Assembly: GCA_022606425.2 (NCBI GenBank)
Contig: JAHDVF020001334.1
Coordinates: 186,001-250,000, forward strand
DNA length: 64,000 nucleotides
Reading direction: 5' to 3'
Source: Lepidostoma basale
Taxonomy: Eukaryota > Arthropoda > Insecta > Trichoptera > Lepidostomatidae
The notes under the pieces were generated by a model. The model was given only the letters and a program-made list of their open reading frames with translations. It searched no databases and had not been told where the DNA came from. Both the position numbers and the translations under genes were made by a program. This document shows positions 32,641-42,612 of this stretch, piece after piece (position 1 is the stretch's first letter; the number at the start of each line of letters is the position of its first letter).

Positions 32641-32866
32641 CTAATAACTAACTAACTAACTAACCATCACGCCGTCTCCCCGAAAGGGTAGGCAGAAAGA
32701 ATGGACTGTCACACTTTATCCGATGCGCCACTCCATCCTTCTTTTTTCGCCCCGCGGGAGACGCGGTGTGATGGGTTGCGAACCTCATCGCCACCAATAG
32801 GCATCTCCCACTAGGCAATAGGCATCTCCCAATAGGCATCTCCCACTAGGCATCTCCCACTAATAA
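32641..32866 (-). mobile_element. Non-autonomous retroposon NR1, 3' part
   Basis: Minus strand: GGAGATGCCTATTGGTGGCG, ATGAGGTTCGCAACCCATCA, then the RTE1-like end and GTTA tail (TAACTAACTAACTAACC on plus). The GGGAGATGCCTA unit is repeated four times at 32798-32866, a small tandem array. Confidence 0.75.
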
Positions 32867-32869
32867 ATA

Positions 32870-33130
32870 CAATATATTCATGGTTTCTTGAAAATTATAA
32901 TATGTAAAAATCTTTTTCAGGTATAATATTCCTGATTTATACAATATACATGAAAAAGTAAAATTTTCTAGAAACATTTTATTTATTGGAAATTTTAATA
33001 ATGATAGACATTTGATAATACCCTGGAAGGGTGAAACATTTAACTGTCATAAAATATAATAAAACTACAGTAAAATAAAACGGACGTATAATATTTATTT
33101 ATACTATATTAAATTATACTATATTAAAAT
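32870..33130. repeat. F1 repeat, decayed
   Basis: ACATTTGATAATACCCTGGA, AGGGTGAAACATTT and the AAAATATAATAAAACTACAG flank are F1 landmarks. Confidence 0.6.
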
Positions 33131-33577
33131 TATAATTATAAATATTATAATATAATAGTATAAATAAATAATAAATAATTGCAAGGATTTTTAAAAATAA
33201 TACTGTAAAAATTATAATTTTAATCATTGTTGAGAGCTATAAATGAGTAGGAAATTATCAAATAAAGCGAATAATAATAGTGTTAATGAGCTATATAAAA
33301 ACTTAATTATGTACATTAATTAATTTTTGACACATGGACACAATGCTTCGAATTACATGCACAGACTTGATAAGGAACATTGAAGTTTCAGTGAAGAAAG
33401 CAGAGAACAATTTTACACTCAAATGCACTTTTGAAACAAAAAAAAACGAAAGATCGTAGGCAGAGGCAATATGTTGTAGCTACAAAACATGTATAACTGC
33501 GGCCATCTTGGCTGCCAAGTGACAGTCAAGGTCGGAGCAACTTTCATATTACGAATAAAAAAAAATGAGGTACTTAC
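33131..33577. other. CUB-gene intron, no other feature
   Basis: AT-rich part of the 1539-bp intron between exons A and B. No ORF or repeat match. Confidence 0.4.
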
Positions 33578-33666
33578 CCGATCCCTCATTACATAAAACT
33601 GTAATGACCGGCGAAAACGAACTTCTTCCATCGAATACTTTGATAATGTCCGCTCTGTTAAGGCAA
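33578..33666 (-). CDS. Exon A of the CUB-domain gene (CUB Cys3-Cys4 segment)
   Basis: Minus-strand 89-bp exon with acceptor TTGTTTCAG and donor GTAAGTA. One leading T completes a codon from an upstream exon. The frame then reads CLNRADIIKVFDGRSSFSPV and ITVLCNEGS, ending with G in phase 1, which joins exon B. CUB domains have 'C..(A/S)D.I.V.DG ... C' at this position, with the two Cys forming the second disulfide; the spacing of 23 residues fits. The N-terminal CUB half must lie further upstream and was not found with confidence. Confidence 0.88.
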
Positions 33667-33964
33667 CTGAAACAACAATAGAAAAATATTTTTTATTTAT
33701 CCGAAAATGAAAGGTTTTATTTGGTTTACTTTAAGGATTTAGGAGAAATATTCAATACTGATTGAAAACTATTTTACATAAATATAAAGAATTTCAGCGG
33801 TTAGAGTGAAACGAAGTAAAATATGGCAGTTTGCTTTAAGAAAGAATCAACGTTTATTTATCGTTATATACGAAGCACTTAAAATCTAATATAAATTGTA
33901 TAAAAAGCAAATCAATGTTTTCACTTAAAGATCTTGGTGGAAGTTCATAATGAATAACGCATAA
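33667..33964. other. CUB-gene intron, no other feature
   Basis: AT-rich, low-copy. Confidence 0.35.
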
Positions 33965-34186
33965 TTGTGTAACGTGCCACGTTTTCCTCGGTCTTCCGCT
34001 ATTTCTAGTTTCATTTATAATACATTAACATATACTTTTTCACTATTCTTTTTTCATTCATTCTTTCCATATATCCAAACCATTTTAATAATCCTTTCTT
34101 TGTTTTGTTCATAGCACCATCATTCCCACCGCATTCACTTCTTATATTTTCATTCGACACTCAATCATACACAGAGTATCCACACA
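33965..34186 (-). mobile_element. RTE1 LINE fragment, distal part split by Jockey
   Basis: CGTGCCACGTTTTCCTCGGT to CACACAGAGTATCCACACAT is RTE1 in reverse orientation. It breaks at 34186 and appears to continue at 34458-34520 (CTACTTTCATCCTTCC), so the Jockey piece between them is a later insertion or a recombination. Confidence 0.75.
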
Positions 34187-34458
34187 TTGCTACCGCCAGA
34201 ACCAATCTGCCTCTGGTGACACCGGTGGGAAGAGCAATTAGCCTGCTGAACGCGGTCTCCTCGGAGATCGACGTCTTTCATGTTAGTGAAAGTACGTTCA
34301 GGGGACAAATACTCTTGACTTTGGAAAGTATTTTGTCTTCCTAATGCGAACCACCACTGCGTTCCTGGTATTATGTTGTATGTGTATAATATCTTACCTG
34401 TACTCAATAGAGGCCTTACACATTTATGCTGTTTGTAATGGCTTTTGAGAAAATAAAA
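34187..34458 (+). mobile_element. Jockey-like LINE 3' end
   Basis: CTACCGCCAGAACCAATCTG encodes a LPPEPICL/NLPLVTPVG-type stretch in a shifted frame, matching the C-terminus at 58350-58200 (TPVGR, DVFHVSESTF). The 3' UTR TACCTGTACTCAATAGAGGC and an AATGATATGATTT end follow. Confidence 0.75.
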
Positions 34459-34525
34459 TGATATGATTTAATCTACTTTCATCCTTCCATACATAAGGTT
34501 CGGTACAAGGACACCATTGTGCATG
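34459..34525 (-). mobile_element. RTE1 LINE fragment, continuation
   Basis: CTACTTTCATCCTTCCATAC and AAGGTTCGGTACAAGGACAC continue the 33965-34186 copy on the far side of the Jockey fragment. Confidence 0.65.
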
Positions 34526-34536
34526 AATGATTCATG

Positions 34537-34725
34537 TAACTAACTAACTAACCATCACGCCGTCTCCCCGAAGGGGTAGGCAGAAAAAATAGACTGCCAC
34601 AATTTTCTTTCCTTCCTCAACATTCATACTATTTCTCTCGCTTCCTCAACATTCATACATGGTGTCATGTACGCGCGTCGATTTCTATGGCCTCACATGG
34701 CCGACATTCAATATTTGATTAATTA
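34537..34725 (-). mobile_element. RTE1 LINE 3' end, strongly truncated
   Basis: TAACTAACTAACCATCACGC, CCGAAGGGGTAGGCAG, then ACGCGCGTCGATTTCTATGG. Tail present; only the last ~180 bp. A TACTATTTCTCTCGC stretch is partly duplicated. Confidence 0.82.
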
Positions 34726-34856
34726 TAAAATGATTTATATAACATTTTATAATTAACACTAACCTGTATCTATAGGAACATGGATAATATCAAGTGGGAA
34801 ATATTTTCCTACTGTCCATTAAGGGTTAATTATGCATGCATTAGAACGCACTTACA

Positions 34857-35163
34857 AAATATTGCATAAGGCTGATACGAAGCTCAAAATAATCTTTCTC
34901 CCATATGCAATATCTAGTCGTAGATTGGCACGGACTGAGTTGTATGTAATGTCCAAACCATAAATACTTTCAGTAGCCGTTCCCCCTCTCGCGCACTCCT
35001 TTACGATGGCATAAAAGCATCCGGAATGCCGAGCTAATTCATTGTACATTTCCAGGAAAAACCCCCTTGGACTCCATCCAGAATTTCAGGTATATTTCTC
35101 CCGGAATCCTCGCGAGGGCCGAACACCGATCGTACATAGTATACTTTAGAGGAAGTGCTGACT
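34857..35163 (-). CDS. Tentative upstream exon of the CUB gene
   Basis: Minus strand: acceptor-like CATTCATTCTCAG precedes 35163 and donor GTAAGTGC follows 34857. The frame is open for about 100 codons and includes GFFLEMYNELARHSGCFYA, IYGLDITYNSVRANLRLDIA and YGRKIILSFVSALCNI. The two leftover bases fit exon A's leading T. 'GRKIILSF' resembles the strand before CUB Cys3, but the Cys1-Cys2 spacing of a CUB domain is not present and I do not recognise the rest. It could be a chance frame in a GC-richer island. Confidence 0.22.
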
Positions 35164-35500
35164 GAGAATGAATGCATTTGGGTCATTCATTATGGAAGCT
35201 AATCTAGCGTCGTGCTTAAACCGTAATGGAATGTTATCTTTTCAAGAAGCTGTGAGTTATAATAACTAAAGAAAATAAATTTGTGTAGCCACGATAATTA
35301 CAGATAAAAACATCAGTTTTCTTAAAATAATTATTTCTAAATATTATCTTTGTAGGTTAAGATTGTTCCATTAAGAACTTGTTTAAAATTATCTCTATTT
35401 TTGTTTTATACGAAAATTAAAGATTTACCATTTACGTTTTAAAGAGAATATCATGTATGTGACTACTTATTGAAGCTCTACTGATGGTGACTATCTTAAG
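35164..35500. other. Low-copy sequence, no feature
   Basis: No repeat match or exon seen. Confidence 0.3.
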
Positions 35501-35502
35501 GA

Positions 35503-35850
35503 TTGATTGTATCTCAATAGAGACGAAGATGTAAATTGTTTTTTGGAAACAGAATATGGTGGTCGAGGCGTTTACAGGACTTATGACCTGTCATAGGTTG
35601 GGTTAAGCGATCGCTTTATGTTAACAACATTCCCCATTCCGCCCTTCTTACGAACACATCACGTCTGACAAATTTTTGGAAGTTGAATATATGCTACTAT
35701 GTTGCACCATACTTCACATGTTATTAGTTCAATCTACACTAGCGCCATCTATTAATAATAGGTGTAAGCATTGAGCAGAAAATCTTTTATTAATGCAATG
35801 TGAAAGGCTACATTTGCTAGACAACGCCAGGAGAATACTTCTCCAATTTT
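35503..35850 (+). repeat. Interspersed repeat R5
   Basis: GATTGTATCTCAATAGAGAC, GCGTTTACAGGACTTATGAC, ACAACATTCCCCATTCCGCC and GCGCCATCTATTAAT match the other R5 copies; it is closest to 11741-12032. Confidence 0.75.
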
Positions 35851-35984
35851 TTTGCTTTTTGTTTAAAAAAGCACAGATGTTATAAAGATTTATTATATGG
35901 CTTTAAAATTTTGCACGTTAATAATAGAAATATATTATAATTAAAAATAATGAAAATATAATAAATAATCAAATAAATGACTGA

Positions 35985-37583
35985 AAATATCTGACTGAAA
36001 ATAAATTTAAATTCACCAGCATCGATGCCACAGAAATCATAAAAACGATCAATTCTTTAAAAAATAAATGCGCTTCTGGACCAGACGGACTCAACAAAAA
36101 GACATTGAAATACATCAAAGAAGAAGTAGCTACCCCTCTTGCACACATCATTAATTGCAGTATCACCTCCAATACCTTTCCGGATCACTGTAAAATTGCA
36201 AACATAATTCCAATCCATAAATGCAAAGAAAAAAACGACCCTTCCAACTACAGGCCAATCTCTCTCCTAAATGTAATAAGTAAAATTATCGAAAAAATCA
36301 TCAAAAAACAGCTGGTAAATTTTATAGAAAAAAATGAATTGTTATCGATTAACCAGTATGGATTCCGACAAAATAGAGGAACGCAAGACGCCATAGTAAA
36401 AATTACTGAATTAATTGCAAAAAATACAGATAACAAAAAATGCTGTATATCAATTTTCCTTGACTTGGCAAAGGCTTTCGATACAGTTTCCCACAAAATC
36501 CTCATAAAAAAACTTTCAGACATTGGAATCAGTGATGGACCCCTCGAATGGTTCAGAAGCTATTTATCTGGACGAGTTCAATCCGTAAAACTTGGAATGC
36601 TCCTTAGCGATACTCAACCAGTTACCTTCGGTGTGCCTCAAGGTAGCACACTCGGCCCATTGCTATTCCTCATTTACATCGATCCGCTGTGCAGACTTGT
36701 AACTGGAGGGGAAACGACCGTATTTGCAGACGACACGGTACTCCAGTTTGAGGCGAACACCTGGGAAGAAGCATTTGGGAAGGCAAACAAAGGACTCAAA
36801 CTTGTGAAATATTGGCTGGACAATAATCTTTTGACTTTAAATACAAACAAAACGACTTATTTAACTTCAACTATTGACAATAGACGACAACCATTAGGAA
36901 AAAATAATCTCATTATACATACATGTAATAATAGTAACTGCAATTGCCTGCCGCTGACTAAAGTTACTTCTACCAAATACTTAGGGATACATTTAGACGA
37001 TCACCTTAGATGGACAGACCAAATTGAAGCTGTCTCCAAGAGAATTAGAAGCCTTATTTACACTTTTAAAAATATTAGAAATATATTACCGTTAACCACA
37101 CTTAAAACAGTATATTATGCTTTCGTCCAATCCATCCTAAACTACGGTTTAATAGGATGGGGAGGAACTACAATAACTACACTAAACCCAGTCATTGTAG
37201 CCCAAAAGACAATAATTAGAGTCATTAACAAAAAACCATATCGAGTCCCCTCAGACCAACTTTACGATGAATTTCAAGTACCGGACATAATACAACTATA
37301 TATAAGAAATTTAGTCGTGCACTACCACAAGGACACCGACAGACACTTAAAAGCACAACAAACGTACAACACACGCAACAAACATAACCATTTTGTACCA
37401 AAAACTAAAACTTCTTATGCGCAAAGACATTTCTACTATCTTGGACCCAAACTCTATAACATAATTAACAAAACTATAAACGACCCACAAAAAATGACAA
37501 TGCACAATTACAAAAAACATGTAACTACGGAGACATTAAAAAAAGGACGGCTTGAATGTAGTTTAATTTTTAAAAATAAGTAA
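35985..37583 (+). CDS. Reverse transcriptase ORF2 (C-terminal 533 codons, open)
   Basis: Copies element RNA into DNA at a nicked target. Open from just after a stop at 35982 to TAA 37581-37583. It begins FKFTSIDATEIIKTINSLKN, CASGPDGL, the usual start of the RT fingers. Taking the TTG at 36105 as residue 1: NYRPISLLN at 48-56, FLDLAKAFDTVSH with catalytic Asp at 120 and 126, GVPQGSTLGPLLF at 176-188, and the FADD box at 207-210. Then NNLLTLNTNKT and TKYLGIHLDD (thumb), and a CUB-unrelated C-terminal tail ending SLIFKNK. All RT catalytic residues are present. The domain order fits CR1/L2/Jockey-group elements; the exact clade is not decided. No promoter or start codon is kept, so it is a truncated but undamaged copy. 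Confidence 0.92.
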   Translation, partial: KYLTENKFKFTSIDATEIIKTINSLKNKCASGPDGLNKKTLKYIKEEVATPLAHIINCSITSNTFPDHCKIANIIPIHKCKEKNDPSNYRPISLLNVISKIIEKIIKKQLVNFIEKNELLSINQYGFRQNRGTQDAIVKITELIAKNTDNKKCCISIFLDLAKAFDTVSHKILIKKLSDIGISDGPLEWFRSYLSGRVQSVKLGMLLSDTQPVTFGVPQGSTLGPLLFLIYIDPLCRLVTGGETTVFADDTVLQFEANTWEEAFGKANKGLKLVKYWLDNNLLTLNTNKTTYLTSTIDNRRQPLGKNNLIIHTCNNSNCNCLPLTKVTSTKYLGIHLDDHLRWTDQIEAVSKRIRSLIYTFKNIRNILPLTTLKTVYYAFVQSILNYGLIGWGGTTITTLNPVIVAQKTIIRVINKKPYRVPSDQLYDEFQVPDIIQLYIRNLVVHYHKDTDRHLKAQQTYNTRNKHNHFVPKTKTSYAQRHFYYLGPKLYNIINKTINDPQKMTMHNYKKHVTTETLKKGRLECSLIFKNK

Positions 37584-37830
37584 ATAGTTTAAATAGTGTT
37601 ATATAAGACAATATAGTGTTTGAATAGTGTTATATAATATATAAGTCAATTAATTTTAAGTTATACACTTTAGGATATATGTTGCTTCCCTTAACTGTTA
37701 CCTGAATTTGTAAATTATATTATATATTGAAATTATATAGAGTACTAGGAATGCCTCCCTAAAACGGGTTACCCCAGTTGGGAGGTATTAAAACCATGTA
37801 CTTGGTAAATGTTCAATAAATAAATTTAAC
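35985..37830 (+). mobile_element. CR1-like non-LTR retrotransposon, 5'-truncated
   Basis: Contains the complete RT and C-terminal region plus a ~245-bp 3' UTR with a TTCAATAAATAAATTT end. The endonuclease and ORF1 are missing. It is much better preserved than any RTE copy here, so a recent insertion. It lies antisense to the host gene. Confidence 0.88.
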
Positions 37831-37939
37831 ATCAAGTCCAATCTTTGATTTCTTTCCTTTGTTGTAAGTAATTATCTGAACCCCAATAAGAACTTTAAAT
37901 TGATTATAACAAAAGCATAAGCGTTCCAAGATAAATTTT

Positions 37940-38110
37940 TATATAGTACCATTTGTCAAAACTGATCATATTTGTAAACAATTTTATAATATTTTAAATT
38001 ACTTTATAATATCACTGAGGAAGGACCGGGTTGGCCGAAACATGTCTGATATTTAATAATTTTTTTTTTAATCGTTGTTGTATACAAAGTATATAAAAAA
38101 GAAAATATAA
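37940..38110 (+). repeat. F4 repeat with hammerhead-like motif
   Basis: Core at 38015-38046: AUAUCA upstream and UGAUAU downstream form a 6-bp stem I; CUGAGGA, a stem II with one extra base, GAAACAUGUC. The right flank ATACAAAGTATATAAAAAAG matches the copy at 21311-21500. Confidence 0.75.
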
Positions 38111-38600
38111 TTTAGTGTTTCAGTAAGATTGTATAAATAGTTATTTTTTGGCATTGGTTCGTGTTTACATTTTCAATATACTAGTATTTACATTTTTTGC
38201 CTTGCGTTCTTCGCGTCGTAGGGAAATATTTTATTTTTCAGTTTCATGAGGCATTCATTTTTAAACTTCTCGTAGCGGCAAGGTCCCAGGAGTCGCATTA
38301 TCGCTCCTGAGCATCGCTCGTCACTCTAAAAAGTACTCTAATCCAAAAATCAGGCGTCGATCCTTCACTCAAGGGCCGCGGTACAAGGCAGCAGAATCCG
38401 CCTTTCTATGGGCGGATGATCAATGATCTACTCGCGCCTCTCTTTAAAGATCTCCCGAGAGATAAGAAGAAATGATGGAAAAGCACTTTTACAAAGTTAC
38501 GGAATTGAGAACAAGGAAATGTTATCTCAATAATACAAACAGATACATAAAAACCAACTGAAGTGAATTTATTTTACAATAATATTGTTGATACACATTT
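38111..38600. other. Low-copy sequence with GC-richer island
   Basis: Positions 38200-38470 are clearly richer in GC and unmatched. No exon with paired splice sites was found. Confidence 0.35.
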
Positions 38601-38602
38601 GT

Positions 38603-38772
38603 TTAGAAATAATGATTAAATAAAACAATGTTTTTTATTACTACTTCCACATTTATCTTTATTTCGACAGCATATTAAATGAGTCCATCTGAATGTCCTG
38701 AATGAATCCATTTGAAAACGTTAAAATTTTACACACATGCCCAAAAAGCAAAAAACTAGATAAATTAGAACC
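38603..38772. repeat. F5 fragment and Penelope-like coding scrap
   Basis: 38603-38672: AATAATGATTAAATAAAAC, then ACTACTTCCACATTTATCTT TATTTCGACAG (F5 left arm). 38700-38772: GAAAACGTTAAAATTTTACA and AAAAAACTAGATAAATTAGAA match the Penelope-like tail at 57435. Confidence 0.55.
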
Positions 38773-38773
38773 A

Positions 38774-39190
38774 ACTAACTAACTAGCCATCACGATGGGA
38801 GAGGATGGATCGCCACAATGCTCTGTCTTGGCATACGTTTCGGGCTTCCTCTACACTCATACATCGTACCATTCACGCACGTCGATTATTCCGACTTCGA
38901 ATGCGGCCGCCTTTTGGTAATTGATTAATTTGGTCATGCCATGTCTTCCTTGGCTTTCCTCGACTTCTTTTCCCATTCACACTACTTGTATATATTTATT
39001 TTTAACCATTCTTCCCTCATCCATTCGTTCCATATGTCCAAACCATCTAAGTGACCCTTTCTTAATTTTATTTATCACGCATTCATCCGCCTTACATTCC
39101 TTTCTTACTTCATCATTAGATATTCTATCATACATTGTTTTTCCTCACATTCTTCTTAGTGACCTAATTTCTACGGCATTTATATAGCTA
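38774..39190 (-). mobile_element. RTE1 LINE 3' end
   Basis: Tail TAACTAACTAGCCATCACG on plus; then CACGCACGTCGATTATTCCG, GGTCATGCCATGTCTTCCTT and CATATGTCCAAACCATCTAA. It belongs to the subfamily also seen on the plus strand at 43270 and 44395 (LKGGHIRS). Confidence 0.85.
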
Positions 39191-39375
39191 GCATATTAAT
39201 TCTCTTGACATGTGATAGGTAGCTCATCTATCGCCATTTTATTGACATGTGAATTTTACACCAGACCAAAAACAGTATGACAATCACACTGTGATATGCC
39301 GGGAATCGAACCTGGGACCTTCGGTGTGGCTTACACAAAGCACTTGCCACTCGGCCATGAAGGTCGTCGTTATAA
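39187..39375 (-). mobile_element. SINE1 copy, minus strand
   Basis: Minus strand: GACCTTCATGGCCGAGTGG (A box), GGTTCGATTCCCGGC (B box), then the body with TTTTTGGTCTGGTGTAAAAT and CCTATCACATGTCAAGAGAA. Confidence 0.85.
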
Positions 39376-39394
39376 TATCGTACGTATAACAAAT

Positions 39395-39560
39395 TATTCA
39401 TTAATTTCAATGAAATTGTTGCGAGAGCTGTTTCGCCAACCTAGGAGTTGTATGTAACACCAGATGATGCCAGTATAGGTAGGCAATACACCTGTTGTGG
39501 CAATTTCAAAGAAATTAAATAATACACTGTTGTAATTGATCGTATTATAATAGTATTTGA
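39395..39560. repeat. F2 foldback, degenerate
   Basis: Left GTTGCGAGAGCTGTTTCGCC; right GTAACACCAGATGATGCCAG ... GGTAGGC ... CACCTGTTGTGGC, ending ATACACTGTTGTAATTGAT. The core is mutated (CAGAUGA; GAAA lost). Confidence 0.6.
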
Positions 39561-39950
39561 ACTTTAAAACAGTTAAGGATCATTACTTTTGTGTATCGTA
39601 ATATTAATATGCAAAAACTCATATGTAATCAAGAAAGAGAACGATACTATTATGAACACAATAAAGGGAGAGAGGAATACTTCGATTCTCTCCGAAAGTA
39701 ATTCAAAATGCACTTGATGCGCGTGTAAGAAAACGTTCTGGATTATTTTGAATTTTTTTCTGATTATTTTTTGTATGACAGTAGTGTAGAAAACAGAAGA
39801 GAAACAATTTAGTATTGAAATTTTTAACGTGTATAAATTTTTTTATTTATTCAAAATGAAAACTTCCTACTGATTACGATTGTACAGTAAAGTTAAATGG
39901 TAGAAAATCTTAAATCAGTGAAAATTTCTCGTCATTTATGGATTATGTAA
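39561..39950. other. Low-copy sequence, no feature
   Basis: AT-rich, no ORF or repeat match. Confidence 0.3.
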
Positions 39951-40285
39951 ACAAACAAACAAACCATCACGCCGCCACACTTCTCTTTCCTGGCAAACCT
40001 TTCATACAACGAGTCATACACGCACGTCGATTCCTCCGACTTCTAACATGACCGACCTTTAAAATTTGATTAATTTGGTAATGCCATGTTTTCCTCGGTC
40101 TGCCTCGACTCCCTACCCCATTTACATCATTAACGTATACTTTCTTAACCATTCTTTCTCCATCCATGCGTTCCATATGTCCGAACCAACGCAGCGATCC
40201 TTTCATAATTTTGTTCATAATACCTTCTTCCGCTCTACATTCCTTTCTTATATCAGCATTTGAGATTTTGTCGTATATGGATAAT
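39951..40285 (-). mobile_element. RTE1b LINE 3' end with (GTTT)n tail
   Basis: The minus-strand frame 40218-39967 reads MNKIMKGSLRWFGHMERMDG, then GSRGRPRKTWHYQINQILKV and SRRNRRACMTRCMKG. The tail on plus is AAACAAACAAACAAACC. The same tail variant occurs at 14743. Confidence 0.88.
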
Positions 40286-40850
40286 GATGTTATGGATAAT
40301 GTTAAACCCGTTAACAGTAATCAGTGGTTGAAACACAAAATAATTGACTTCATTTGGTGTATTAAAATACAGTATATAAAAATGAAGCTATTTACGTTTC
40401 CCTATACATCAAAACTTGCTCGTCATAACATGTGTTAAGCGATTCGGTATAATTTAATACCTTCGGAGTTCGTTTGGGGTCGTAAATCGGGGGTCAATGA
40501 CCCGCGGGAGATCGCAGTAAAGGTTGACGATGCCACAACTCAGAACTTCGCACTCGAGCGCACGTAATGTCCTAACTCCGCTGAATTTAAATTGATTCAT
40601 CTCGAGGTATCACGCCTCTCCTCGCTCAAAGGTAAAGTGTGATAAGTGCCTCTTACTCTGTTTTATAATCTTTTACTTTTAGAGTTGGGGGACTTATTGT
40701 GGCGAATCTGTAATCAAATCGAAGGGTGTAAAATCTTTAGAGGAAATGCAGGTTGTGACGGATTTTAGAATATGTAATGAAATTATAAAAAAATGTTCTT
40801 CATATTTGAAAGAAAAATTTTCTCTATGGGACGTGCAGAATTTTACGAGA
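40286..40850. other. Low-copy sequence with GC-richer island
   Basis: Positions 40440-40640 are GC-richer and unmatched in the window. No exon identified. Confidence 0.35.
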
Positions 40851-40852
40851 AT

Positions 40853-41065
40853 GAAGTTGATAATCGAATGATTTTACTGAAATCTCTCGAAAGATGTTTA
40901 TTTTAAATAATAATTAAATAAAACGATGTTTAGGACTTGCGTTCAAGCCTGGACACGACCATGTTTATTCTTTATAATATCTGCTCATATTGAAGATTGT
41001 AATAATAAATTCTAATACCATTGATTCAAATCCCTGGAGTTAGTTTTAAAAAAAATACTGAAAGT
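40853..41065 (+). mobile_element. F5 end joined to a SINE2 fragment
   Basis: 40853-40926 is the F5 arm (ATAATCGAATGATTTTACTG, AATAATTAAATAAAACGATG) on the minus strand. Abutting it, 40935-41065 is SINE2 from its B box (GTTCAAGCCTGGACACGACC) through TGAAGATTGTAATAATAAAT. Confidence 0.65.
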
Positions 41066-41084
41066 CGGAAATATCGATGAGCAT

Positions 41085-41210
41085 GCATATTACGATGTAT
41101 GAATATGAAGGAATCTAGAGAGGTATGTCAGGACAGAACGGTATGGCGGTTTATCATCTCTGCCTACCTCTCCGGGAATCGGCGTGATAGTTAATTAGGT
41201 AGATACTTCA
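41085..41210 (+). mobile_element. RTE1 LINE 3'-terminal fragment
   Basis: ATTACGATGTATGAATATGA, AGAGAGGTATGTCAGGACAG, GCCTACCTCTCCGGGAATCG, GCGTGATAGTTAATTAG. Confidence 0.8.
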
Positions 41211-41264
41211 CCCTCATTTGTTTCTTAGGAGAATATTTGTTCTGTTTAAACAATTATCATAAAT

Positions 41265-41820
41265 ACATTAATAACTAAATAGCCATCACGCCGTCTCCCC
41301 GAAGGGGTAGGCAGAAAGAATGGACTGCCACACTTTTCTTTCCTGACATATTTCTTTCGCTTCCTCAACATTCATACATCGTGTCATGCACGCGCGTCGA
41401 TTTCTCTGACTCTTCACATGGCCAACATTCAATATTTGATTTATTTGATCGTGCCACGTTTTCCTCGGTCTTCCTCTATTTCTGGTTCCATTTACATCAT
41501 TAACATATATATTTTTTTACCATTCTTTCTTTATTCATTCTTTCCATATGTCCAAACCATCTTAATGATCCTTTCATTATTTTGTTCATGACCCTATCAT
41601 TCGCACCGCATTCACTTCTTATATTTTCATTCGACACTCTATCATACACAGAGTATCCACACATTCGTCTAAGAGATCTCATTTCTACTGCATTTATTCT
41701 ACTTTCATCAGTCTTTTGCCAGTTCCATGCTTCGCTTCCAAACATAAGGGTCGGTAGAAGAACACCATTGTGCACTGCCATTCTAGCTTTTATGGATAGG
41801 TTTTTTAGACAACTTTAAGT
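41265..41820 (-). mobile_element. RTE1 LINE 3' end, well preserved
   Basis: The frame 41781-41500 reads LLPTLMFGSEAWNWQKTDES, RINAVEMRSLRRMCGYSVYD, KGSLRWFGHMERMNKERM; it shifts before NRGRPRKTWHDQIN. Very close to 55640-56048 and 23335-23990, so one recently active subfamily. Confidence 0.9.
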
Positions 41821-42511
41821 TAATATTGAAAGTTAAAAAAATAAATGATGAGGGTTGATAGGTTTAAGTGTGTAGGCTAGAGAACAATTGATATAAAAAC
41901 AATGTTATATAATATATGACTAAAGCTTGGCGTATATAATCCACGGTTATCTCACACGATATTAATTTCCTGGAACAATCATTCAAATACGATAGGAACT
42001 AATAAATCCGTTGTTACTTCAATCTTAAGCGATTCAATTTATTACAGCAATTAATACATCTTTCCCTTTCCGTTTGTCTCTCTCACCCCTTTGCCCGGCC
42101 ACGGGAATGTTAAATGGGTTAGAACGGAGAAGATACCGTAGATATTTGAATAGATCACGTCTTGGAAGTGCACTATTCACGGTCTTTTAGCCGTGAACTG
42201 TCCTTTGAATTATTAAAACATTAAGTGGTTCGAGACAGAGACCAGAGATGGCGCTTTGTTGTCGTAATAGACTTAAGTGGATCGTTCTATTCATCAATGT
42301 ACCCACTCCTTTAGGCGCTAGTGGTGTTGGAAGCCACTGTTTAGGGATTTTATGTACATATAATGATAAGGAGCTCTTTGTCAGATCAAAATTCACATGA
42401 AATATATATAATATCAACGAACATTTTATCAATGTTCACGTTTAATATTCAATGGCAATATTTGTATAAAACAATATTAAATGAAATATTTTTTTTTAAA
42501 TATAAATATTG
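41821..42511. other. Low-copy sequence, no feature
   Basis: A GC-richer patch lies at 42085-42330. No exon or repeat match. Confidence 0.3.
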
Positions 42512-42612
42512 AAACTAACTAACTAACCATCACGCCGTCTCCCCCAAAGGGTAAGCAGAAATAATGGACTGCCACACTTTAACCGATGCGACACTCCATC
42601 CTTCACTTTTCG
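42512..42612 (-). mobile_element. Non-autonomous retroposon NR1, 3'-terminal piece
   Basis: TAACTAACTAACCATCACGC, then ACACTTTAACCGATGCGACA CTCCATCC on plus. It is cut at 42612 where SINE1 starts. Confidence 0.72.

Noticed and set aside
36248..36523. Minus-strand frame inside the RT region
   Set aside because: Shadow of the intact RT frame on the other strand.
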